Positions 1-6,477 of a DNA stretch of 23,614 bases are shown here, piece by piece. The DNA comes from Erysipelotrichaceae bacterium. Lineage in GTDB: Bacteria > Bacillota_I > Bacilli_A > RFN20 > CAG-826. The translations under genes were made by a program, and so were the position numbers. Where the stretch lies: assembly GCA_031271635.1 (NCBI GenBank), contig JAISVG010000023.1:1-23614 (forward strand), written 5' to 3'. The notes beneath the pieces are model-generated. The model searched no databases, was not told the DNA's origin, and worked only from the letters and a program-made list of their open reading frames with translations. Position 1 is the stretch's first letter. Every line of letters starts with the position of its first letter.

Positions 1-4
1 ATAA

Positions 5-433
5 ATGAAGCAAATAATGAAAACCATCCTTACTGTTATGACCGATGCTTTTATTCTTTCTTCTTGTGGCATCACTGGTTGTGGACCGACCGGTACAGTT
101 AATTATTTTAAAGAAGGCCAAAGTGCTTTTATTAACCCGAATAACAACGCTCAACGGATTGAAGTTTATCGTCCTAAGCATACTCCCACTAAAGTAACCC
201 CTTTGCAGGGCATTCTCAAATATGAGGGAGGACTAAAAATTACCTTTATCAATACAATCTTTGATGTGATGACCATTGAAAGAAGCCATGACCACCCTAC
301 AACCTATAATGATGTTTCAAACTGTTCATTATATGCGTTTTGGGGAATAGAAGATTCAGAATCTCCTGGAGGAGACTTCTTTTTAATTGTCATCCCTGAC
401 CAGCAAAAAAAGCTGCAAGAATTGACATTTTAA
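5..433 (+). CDS. putative lipoprotein, likely frameshifted near 3' end
   Basis: Unrecognised 142-residue protein. Its N-terminus looks like a lipoprotein signal: Lys at 2 and 6, a moderately hydrophobic stretch (spoiled by Asp14), and a lipobox-like LSSC with Cys21. The rest has no motif I recognise. The start lies 4 bases inside the window, so its ribosome site and any earlier start are out of view. The frame ends at 431-433 shortly after a run of seven A at 405-411. In the +2 shifted frame the reading continues to a stop at 490-492 with a protein-like ending (NNTKGYKDPEELLYSFSLS). I therefore infer a one-base frameshift, real or from sequencing, near the A run; the intact gene would end at 492. 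Function unknown; exported and lipid-anchored is the best guess. Confidence 0.5.
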   Translation: MKQIMKTILTVMTDAFILSSCGITGCGPTGTVNYFKEGQSAFINPNNNAQRIEVYRPKHTPTKVTPLQGILKYEGGLKITFINTIFDVMTIERSHDHPTTYNDVSNCSLYAFWGIEDSESPGGDFFLIVIPDQQKKLQELTF

Positions 434-674
434 ACAATACAAAAGGATATAAAGATCCGGAAGAACTTTTATACTCTTTTAGTCTTTCTTAAAATAGTTC
501 CGTGATTAAATCAGTTTGCATTGTTTGATAGTTTTCATCCAATCATTATTACAAATATTGCCCCTATTCTTTATTCTGTTGCTATCTTTCATAGTCTTTT
601 ATGTTCTTTGAATTTAGCTTTTGACGAACTAGGCTTACTTAGTTAACACATCTTGGTGTTTTCTCTTATCTCTA

Positions 675-692
675 TGATAAAATATTAATGTT
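675..692 (+). promoter_or_regulatory. extended -10 promoter of mntP
   Basis: TGATAAAAT at 675-683 reads as an extended -10 (TGn plus TAAAAT). The mntP ATG follows nine bases after the hexamer, so the 5' leader would be about three bases. The 14-base string TGATAAAATATTAA at 675-688 recurs in front of plsX (19558-19571). No Mn riboswitch (yybP-ykoY) can fit in such a short leader. The gene-free stretch 434-674 holds only a weak hairpin (AACAC/GTGTT, 645-660) that I would not call a terminator. Confidence 0.55.
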
Positions 693-1271
693 ATGTGGCC
701 CACAATCCTTGTTCTTTTATCTATCTCGCTTGCAAATTCTCTTGATGCCTTTTCTGTTTCTCTAACTAAGGGAGTGACAGTCAAAGAGAAAACAATTAAA
801 TACGCTCTAATCTGTGGCCTTTGGTTTGGGATCTTTCAAACTCTAATGCCCTTGATTGGTTATTTTATTGGAGGCGCGATTATCCAGTATATTGCGGCCT
901 TTGATCATTATGTGATTTTTGGAATTCTCCTTCTTCTAGGCATCAAAATGATTGTTGAATCATTTAAAAAAGATGAAGAAAAAAAGGAAGAAAAGCATCC
1001 TTTTGGCTTTGTCACCATGCTCTTATTATCACTAGCCACTAGTGTTGATGCTTTATCAACTGGTTTAGTAATTACGACTGAAGATATTAATATTTATCTT
1101 GCGATCGCCGTCATTGGTTCGGTCACTTTCTTAATGTGTATGTTAGGAGTTTTTTTAGGAAAGAAATTCGGGGATATTTTAAAGAATAAGGCCACTTTAA
1201 TCGGAGGCATTATCTTGATTCTTTTAGGAACATACATTCTCTTAAATCATCTTCTTGATTGGGGGTTTTAA
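693..1271 (+). CDS. mntP: manganese efflux pump MntP
   Basis: Integral membrane Mn2+ exporter of the MntP (DUF204) family, 192 residues, the usual length. Six hydrophobic segments form two repeated halves. Each half has the family's acidic motif in a membrane helix: NSLDAFSVSLTKG near residues 15-27 and ATSVDALSTG near residues 116-125. The FGIFQTLMPLIG segment after the first repeat is also typical. A charged loop rich in Lys and Glu (about residues 90-102) joins the halves. ATG at 693 is chosen because it lies just after the -10 box and matches the family's N-terminus. The alpha/beta hydrolase gene follows within 6 bases, probably in one transcript. Confidence 0.88.
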   Translation: MWPTILVLLSISLANSLDAFSVSLTKGVTVKEKTIKYALICGLWFGIFQTLMPLIGYFIGGAIIQYIAAFDHYVIFGILLLLGIKMIVESFKKDEEKKEEKHPFGFVTMLLLSLATSVDALSTGLVITTEDINIYLAIAVIGSVTFLMCMLGVFLGKKFGDILKNKATLIGGIILILLGTYILLNHLLDWGF

Positions 1272-1276
1272 AGGAA

Positions 1277-2221
1277 ATGGAATATTATCACTATTTGATC
1301 TTACTTGGTAGTATTCTCTTAGTCTTCCTATTTCTTTTACTAATTATTCTTTATATCTTAAAGCGGATGTTTCATTACCGCATTGATAAAAAACCCGATG
1401 TCCCACTTTTTGAAGCTGCTGATTTTGAAGGCTTAGTCGCCAAGCCATTTAGTGTTCCAAGAACGAAGAAGTTATTGTTACGAGGCTTTATTTATTCTTA
1501 TGGCCCAATTAGTTATGAAAAGATGATTGTCCTGTCAAGTGGAATGGGACCAGGACATTTACAGTATACGAGCCTCATTTATGCCTTAGCAAAACAAGGA
1601 TACCTCGTGGTCGGCTTTGATAATCGTGGCTGTAATCTAAGTGATGGAAAAGCTATTGGTCTTCCATATGAAGCAACTATTGACCTTTTGTTAGTGCTTA
1701 AATATTTAAAGAATCAACCTGAATATCAACTCACTACCTTTTATGGTTTAGGACATAGTCTTGGAGGCTATGCTGTTTTAACTTCATTAATAAATAGTCA
1801 TCATTATTTTCATAAAGTAGTTGCAATTTCAGGCTTTGATAAGTTAAGTAAGGTAGCCTCAAAAAGCCCCATAATGCGAGGATTAATTGATCTCGCGGCG
1901 TTTTGTGGTTATGGTCCAAGAGCCTATCATAGTGCCAGCCATGGGATTAAAGTCAGCCAAGTACCAACTCTCTTCATTTATGGTGATAAGGATCAAAATA
2001 TCCTCCCCGTTATGATGCCACTTACCCCAAGAAAGAATCTCACCATTTATCAGCGGGATGGCTTTTATCATTCTCCATATTTAACAGCCAAAGGGCAAGA
2101 CGAGATTAATCGTTTCTTTCAAGGAACCGTCCCTTTTAATCCTCCCATTGACTTTCGTCTAGCCTCAGAAATCGACCCTGATATTGTCTTAATGATCGAT
2201 AGTTTTTTTAACGCTTCATAA
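1277..2221 (+). CDS. membrane-anchored alpha/beta hydrolase
   Basis: Serine hydrolase of the alpha/beta-fold superfamily, 314 residues from this start. One N-terminal transmembrane helix (about residues 6-29) anchors it, with the catalytic domain following. Visible elements are an oxyanion-type loop (SSGMGPG), FDNRGCNLSDG, the nucleophile elbow GHSLGG with Ser161, an acid in GDKDQN (Asp237 or 239) and a His in GFYHSPY (His265). It resembles serine aminopeptidase/monoacylglycerol lipase-like proteins, but the substrate cannot be told. ATG 1277 is preceded directly by AAAGGA, which is too close for a good ribosome site. TTG at 1259, inside mntP, would add six residues and is less likely. Confidence 0.75.
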   Translation: MEYYHYLILLGSILLVFLFLLLIILYILKRMFHYRIDKKPDVPLFEAADFEGLVAKPFSVPRTKKLLLRGFIYSYGPISYEKMIVLSSGMGPGHLQYTSLIYALAKQGYLVVGFDNRGCNLSDGKAIGLPYEATIDLLLVLKYLKNQPEYQLTTFYGLGHSLGGYAVLTSLINSHHYFHKVVAISGFDKLSKVASKSPIMRGLIDLAAFCGYGPRAYHSASHGIKVSQVPTLFIYGDKDQNILPVMMPLTPRKNLTIYQRDGFYHSPYLTAKGQDEINRFFQGTVPFNPPIDFRLASEIDPDIVLMIDSFFNAS

Positions 2222-2225
2222 AAAT

Positions 2226-2330
2226 TGAAAATTATTTTCACGTGTTTGTTATCGAATAATCGATACATTTTTACTCAATAATAATATTTATGAAAATTAT
2301 TTTCAGTGAGTAGCAAATAATTATTATTGA
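2226..2330. promoter_or_regulatory. cluster of 7-1-7 inverted repeats resembling Fur-family boxes
   Basis: Two identical 15-base palindromes, TGAAAATTATTTTCA, lie at 2226-2240 and 2291-2305. They differ from the 7-1-7 Fur consensus of Gram-positives (TGATAATNATTATCA) at two symmetrical positions. A weaker third copy with core ATAATTATTAT lies at 2315-2329, five bases before the -35 box of the asp23 promoter. Between the first two is another stem, TATCGA-ATAA-TCGATA (2250-2265). Longer arms at 2275-2289 and 2315-2330 could also pair around the second box. The region is very AT-rich, so some symmetry is expected by chance, but exact duplication of a 15-base palindrome is less so. The regulator is unknown; Fur, PerR, Zur and Mur are candidates. 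Confidence 0.45.
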
Positions 2331-2333
2331 TGC

Positions 2334-2362
2334 TTGACTATTATTTTTTTCTATTGTATGAT
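2334..2362 (+). promoter_or_regulatory. sigma-A type promoter of the asp23-fakA-recG operon
   Basis: TTGACT (2334-2339), a 17-base spacer and TATGAT (2357-2362) make a near-consensus vegetative promoter. Transcription would begin near 2369, giving a leader of about 63 bases before the asp23 ATG. This is a different arrangement from the leaderless-type promoters elsewhere in the window. Confidence 0.8.
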
Positions 2363-2367
2363 GTAAG

Positions 2368-2417
2368 TGCTGAATAAGACAGCAATTTACAAAGTAAAAA
2401 AAAGAGCCCCTTGGCTC
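2368..2417 (+). promoter_or_regulatory. structured 5' leader with two hairpins
   Basis: The leader starts with a stem TGCTG/CAGCA (2368-2372 with 2380-2384). After an A-rich stretch it forms GAGCC-CCTT-GGCTC (2404-2417), just before the GAGG ribosome site at 2421-2424. Read on the minus strand, the second hairpin is followed by eight T (2403 down to 2396) and looks like a good intrinsic terminator. No minus-strand gene lies upstream of it here. It may stop antisense transcription or act in the sense leader by affecting access to the ribosome site. Confidence 0.45.
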
Positions 2418-2431
2418 AATGAGGATATAAA

Positions 2432-2806
2432 ATGACAATTGATAGACCCACTTCTTTGGGGGATATTAAAGTAACGTTAGACACCGTGAGCGCTATCGTT
2501 GCTGAAATCGCACTAGAATGCTATGGTGTGGTTGGGTTAACTCCAAGAAATAATAACATCGGTGATCAAATCATGATCATCTTAGATAAGAATAAATATT
2601 CGAAGGCGATTGCTTTAAAGAAACTCGATAAAGGTTATGACCTTTCTCTGTTTTTGATTCTCGCGATGAATACTAAAATTAGCGAAGTGATTTCCGAAGT
2701 CCAAAAACGGGTCCGCTACGTCTTAAATAGCGTTTTTGAAAAAGACTTCTTCGCCGTGAATGTTTTTGTTCAAGGCTTAAGCGATGGTAACGAGGTGATA
2801 AAATGA
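2432..2806 (+). CDS. Asp23/Gls24 family envelope stress protein (YloU-like)
   Basis: Member of the Asp23/Gls24 (DUF322) family, 124 residues, the normal size of YloU. These are small cytoplasmic proteins linked to cell-envelope stress in Firmicutes. The N-terminal half shows the family pattern: LGDIKVTLDTVSAIVAEIAL, then GVVGLTP. The C-terminal half (ISEVISEVQKRVRYVLNS) matches the conserved helix preceding VNVFVQGL. ATG at 2432 has GAGG seven bases upstream. The stop overlaps the fakA start by 4 bases (ATGA), so the two are translationally coupled, the same pairing as yloU-yloV in Bacillus. Confidence 0.85.
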   Translation: MTIDRPTSLGDIKVTLDTVSAIVAEIALECYGVVGLTPRNNNIGDQIMIILDKNKYSKAIALKKLDKGYDLSLFLILAMNTKISEVISEVQKRVRYVLNSVFEKDFFAVNVFVQGLSDGNEVIK

Positions 2807-4455
2807 AAACCGTTAATGGGGCACTTTTAAAGAAGATGTTTTTCAGTGCCGCGAATAATCTTTTTAACCACTATCCTGAAGTTGATTCCTTAAATGTCTT
2901 CCCAGTTCCTGATGGTGATACGGGAACTAACATGAATCTAACGATTACCTCCGGAGTAAATCTAATTTCTAACTTACCTGAAGAATCAGTCGGAGTAATC
3001 GCCAAAGAATTCTCTAAGGGTCTTTTAATGGGAGCCCGAGGCAATTCCGGAGTAATTACTTCCCAGATCTTTCGTGGCTTTGCCTTATCACTTGAAAATA
3101 AAAAAGAAATCTCCATTAATGATTTTAAAGATGCAATGAACTATAGTAAAGACATTGCTTATCGCGCGGTGATGCGTCCGGTCGAAGGAACCATTCTCAC
3201 CATTATTCGTGAAGTGAGTGAAGCTTTACAAGAAGAAACACACAGCTTCCCTTCATTTGAAAAACTCTTTGCCTTTATCGTAAAAGAAGCCCATGAATCA
3301 TTATTAAGAACCCCAAATCTCTTACCAGTTTTAAGAGAAGTGGGAGTGGTAGATTCCGGAGCAGCTGGTCTTTGTTACCTCTTTGAAGGTATGGAACAGG
3401 CCCTCCTTGGAAGACCAGTCAAAAAGAACGAAAATGAAGTTACTTATATTCCGAGTAAGGCCGATCAGCTCTTTGCTGGCGCTAGTCTTGAAAATGAAGA
3501 ATTTGGTTATTGTACTGAATTCATTTTAGAATTAAATAACGATACGACTGATAACCGCCTCTTTAATGAAAAACGATTCAATAATGTTTTAAATATGCAC
3601 GGAAATTCCTTGGTGATGGTTCGTGATGAAAATATTGTTAAAGTCCATCTCCATACCCTTCATCCGGGAAGTGTTTTAACATATGCCGAAAAGTTTGGAG
3701 AGTTTGTAACACTTAAGATTGAAAACATGAAACGACAGCACCAGAATCTTAAAGATGGGGCTGAACCAGAAAAAACCGAACTACTTCAAGTTGATAAGTT
3801 TGCCATTATTGCCGTTTCAACGGGCGAGGGTGTCGAGAACCTTTTTAAAGAGTATGGTGTTAAATATGTGATTAAAGGCGGCCAAACGATGAATCCTTCA
3901 ACGGAAGATTTTGTTGCGATGATTAAAGCCTCACACGCTGAGAACGTCTTCTTATTTCCTAATAACTCCAATATAATTCTGGCAGCCGAACAGGCGAAGG
4001 AACTAACTAAAGATGTGGCAAATGTCTACGTGGTACCAACGAAAACGATCCCACAAGGTCTCACAGCAGCGATTAGCTTTAGTGACATGATTTCCGCTGA
4101 AGAAAACTTTGAAGAAATGTCAGAGGCCATTAAGAATGTTAAATCGGGTTCCGTAACAAAGGCCATTAGAAATACGACTTTTAATGGTTTAACCGTGAAA
4201 GAAGGGCAATTCATTGCCATTTCTGATAAGAACATTTTGGCTGCAAATGATGACTTACAGGTGGTTACTTTAGAGTTAATCGCCTCGATGATTGATGATG
4301 ATGCCAGTATTTGTACCATTTTAGTTGGCGAAGAGGTGGCTGAGACTATTACTTCTAAGCTCATGAAGCTGTTAGAAAAGAAATATCCATTAATTCAATT
4401 TGACCTTAAACCTGGAGGTCAACCCTTATATCCTTTTGTCATCGGCGTTGAATAG
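2803..4455 (+). CDS. fakA: fatty acid kinase catalytic subunit FakA (YloV, DAK phosphatase domain)
   Basis: ATP-binding subunit of fatty acid kinase, 550 residues, normal length. With a FakB lipid carrier (not in this window) it phosphorylates exogenous fatty acids to acyl-phosphate. The N-terminal DhaL domain holds the Mg-ATP motifs NVFPVPDGDTGTNMN (about residues 30-44) and GARGNSGVITSQIFRG (about 77-92), followed by VDSGAAGL (about 184-191). The C-terminal DegV-like part contains FPNNSNIILAAEQA and VVPTKTIPQG. It overlaps asp23 by 4 bases and has a good ribosome site, GAGGTGAT. recG follows two bases after its stop. PlsX, encoded further down the window, uses the acyl-phosphate product. 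Confidence 0.9.
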   Translation: MKTVNGALLKKMFFSAANNLFNHYPEVDSLNVFPVPDGDTGTNMNLTITSGVNLISNLPEESVGVIAKEFSKGLLMGARGNSGVITSQIFRGFALSLENKKEISINDFKDAMNYSKDIAYRAVMRPVEGTILTIIREVSEALQEETHSFPSFEKLFAFIVKEAHESLLRTPNLLPVLREVGVVDSGAAGLCYLFEGMEQALLGRPVKKNENEVTYIPSKADQLFAGASLENEEFGYCTEFILELNNDTTDNRLFNEKRFNNVLNMHGNSLVMVRDENIVKVHLHTLHPGSVLTYAEKFGEFVTLKIENMKRQHQNLKDGAEPEKTELLQVDKFAIIAVSTGEGVENLFKEYGVKYVIKGGQTMNPSTEDFVAMIKASHAENVFLFPNNSNIILAAEQAKELTKDVANVYVVPTKTIPQGLTAAISFSDMISAEENFEEMSEAIKNVKSGSVTKAIRNTTFNGLTVKEGQFIAISDKNILAANDDLQVVTLELIASMIDDDASICTILVGEEVAETITSKLMKLLEKKYPLIQFDLKPGGQPLYPFVIGVE

Positions 4456-4457
4456 CC

Positions 4458-6416
4458 ATGCTTAAAGATCCCTTCTTAGCCCCTTCGTTAAAGCGTCTTG
4501 GTCTTACGAGGCCCCTTGATGTTTTGTATCATCTCCCTTTTCGTTATGAAGTGTTGACTCTAACGAAGGAAGCTCCGGTATTTTTTGGGACTGAACCTCT
4601 TAATGTGACGGGTACCCTTGATCGACTTCCAGTTTTAAATGTTTATAGTAAACATCGCGTCATTAGTTTTGAAATCAAAACTCATTTTAAAGAGACTTAT
4701 CAAGTTCTTGCTTATAATCAGACTTATTTAATGAAAGCTTTAAAGCTTCATGAATCATACTTTTTTCGCCTCAAATATGATTTTAAGCGACGACTCTTTA
4801 TTCTGGTGAGTTTTCGAAGTTTAGCTCAGGTATCAAAATACCCACTTTATCCAATTTACTCATTAACTAGAGGCCAAAAAAACTACGAGTTTATTCGGCT
4901 TGTAGAAGCGACTCTTAAGAAACCAGTGACTTTTCCATATCTAATTCCCGAAACATTAACTCGTAAATATCACTTATTACCCTTGCTTCAGGCCTTAAAA
5001 ATGATTCATTTCCCGAAAAATGAGGCTGCGATTAATCAAGGATATCGAACTTTAAAATATTACGAGGCCTTATGCTTCTTCTTGCTGCAAAAGGATTATC
5101 AAAAGCCGGTTAGTAACGACTATTTAAAGCTTTCAAAACAAATTGATGCCTCGCGGGTTAATGTCTTTTTAAATCATATTAATTTCCCCTTAACAAATGA
5201 TCAGAAACTAGCCATTAAAGCCATTTATCAAGATTTAAAATCAAAACGCTTAATGTATCGTCTTTTAGTGGGCGATGTCGGAAGCGGGAAGACAATCGTC
5301 GCCTTCAGCGCGCTTTTTATTAATCAAAGCCGTCAGATGCAGGGGGCGCTTTTGGTGCCAAGCGAGGTTCTTGCAAGACAACACTACGAAAATGCGAAAG
5401 CCTATTTTAAGGAAACTGATTTATGTCTTATAGTAGGTGGTCAAACCGCAAAAGCCAGAAACGAAATCAAGAATCGTCTTAAAAACAATCCTCAACTAAT
5501 TATTATTGGGACCCACGCTCTTTTGGGAAATCAGATTGAGTATTTAAGTCTTGGTCTCATCATTATTGATGAGCAACATAAATTTGGGGTTGATCAGCGG
5601 AGTAAACTGGTCCAGAAGGTGGAAGCAGTTGACTTACTTTTGATGTCAGCGACTCCAATTCCGAGAACCCTGTCATTAACCCTATTTGGTGATATTAGCC
5701 TTTCCACCTTAAAGGAAATGCCCTTTAAAACTCGTCAAGTGACTTCACTTATCATGTCAAGTGAGTTTCCTGCATTAAAAACCTTAATTGATGCGACTTT
5801 AAAACTAAAACGTCAGGTCTATATTATTGCACCACGGATTGAGGGCGATGAGGCTTCAGTCGCGGATTTAAAAACGGATTATGATAGTAGTTATCCTGGA
5901 CTTGTTAGTTATCTTCATGGTCGCATGAAGCGTGAAGAAATTGCCTCTCAGCTGCAGGCTTTTATGGACTTTAAGAAACCCATCTTAATTGCCACTTCCT
6001 TAGTTGAAGTCGGGATTGACGTTAAAAATGCTGGTCTCATGATTGTTTACCATCCAGAGTTATTTGGTCTTTCTTCGCTCCATCAGCTTCGAGGGCGAAT
6101 TGGGCGCGATGGACGAGGAGCGACTTTTATCATGGTCAGTGATGAGGCAAGAGAAAACGCACGGCTTCAGGCTATTTTAACTTCAAATGACGGCTATAAA
6201 ATTGCTACGCTTGATCAAGAGATTCGCGGGATTGGTGATCTTAATGGGGTTAGACAATCCGGAGATAGTAATTTTAAATACCTTAATATCATTCGTGATG
6301 AAGCCTTAATTACCTGTGCCAAGAAGGATGCTACTGACTTAAAGCAACACATTAGCCAAGATAAAGCTCTTGAAGCTTTTATGGCCACCGCTTCAAAAGA
6401 TGATAAAGTGGGTTAA
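4458..6416 (+). CDS. recG: ATP-dependent DNA helicase RecG
   Basis: Branch-migrating helicase that remodels stalled forks and Holliday junctions. At 652 residues it is slightly shorter than the usual 670-690. The N-terminal wedge (OB-fold) region begins with LKRLGLTRPLDVLYHLPFRY. The SF2 motor follows: GDVGSGKT (272-279, Walker A), DEQH (371-374), SATPIPRTL, then in the second RecA-like domain TSLVEVGIDV and QLRGRIGRDG. The RecG C-terminal signature GIGDLNGVRQSGDSNFK is present. ATG 4458 lies two bases after the fakA stop with no clear Shine-Dalgarno, so translation is probably coupled. It ends the operon; I see no terminator in the 61 bases before valS. Confidence 0.93.
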   Translation: MLKDPFLAPSLKRLGLTRPLDVLYHLPFRYEVLTLTKEAPVFFGTEPLNVTGTLDRLPVLNVYSKHRVISFEIKTHFKETYQVLAYNQTYLMKALKLHESYFFRLKYDFKRRLFILVSFRSLAQVSKYPLYPIYSLTRGQKNYEFIRLVEATLKKPVTFPYLIPETLTRKYHLLPLLQALKMIHFPKNEAAINQGYRTLKYYEALCFFLLQKDYQKPVSNDYLKLSKQIDASRVNVFLNHINFPLTNDQKLAIKAIYQDLKSKRLMYRLLVGDVGSGKTIVAFSALFINQSRQMQGALLVPSEVLARQHYENAKAYFKETDLCLIVGGQTAKARNEIKNRLKNNPQLIIIGTHALLGNQIEYLSLGLIIIDEQHKFGVDQRSKLVQKVEAVDLLLMSATPIPRTLSLTLFGDISLSTLKEMPFKTRQVTSLIMSSEFPALKTLIDATLKLKRQVYIIAPRIEGDEASVADLKTDYDSSYPGLVSYLHGRMKREEIASQLQAFMDFKKPILIATSLVEVGIDVKNAGLMIVYHPELFGLSSLHQLRGRIGRDGRGATFIMVSDEARENARLQAILTSNDGYKIATLDQEIRGIGDLNGVRQSGDSNFKYLNIIRDEALITCAKKDATDLKQHISQDKALEAFMATASKDDKVG

Positions 6417-6465
6417 AAAAGGCGAAGGATGACGGCTTACTACTTACTTTTTAAGGAAGAAACGC

Positions 6466-6477
6466 TATAATATTTAT
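6466..6477 (+). promoter_or_regulatory. leaderless-type promoter of valS
   Basis: A perfect TATAAT at 6466-6471 is followed by six bases and the valS ATG. Transcription would begin at or next to the start codon, and no Shine-Dalgarno precedes it. Only a weak -35 candidate (TTACTT, 6444-6449) is seen. Confidence 0.7.

Noticed and set aside
645..670. AACAC/GTGTT hairpin followed by pyrimidines as a terminator
   Set aside because: Only five pairs, AT-rich, and the T run is interrupted; too weak to call.
434..692. Possible manganese riboswitch (yybP-ykoY) upstream of mntP
   Set aside because: No matching conserved loops were seen, and the -10 box lies nine bases before the start codon, leaving no room for a leader RNA.
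4026..4364. Open frame of 112 codons on the minus strand inside fakA
   Set aside because: It is antisense to a well-conserved gene, has no ribosome site and no protein-family features; a shadow frame.
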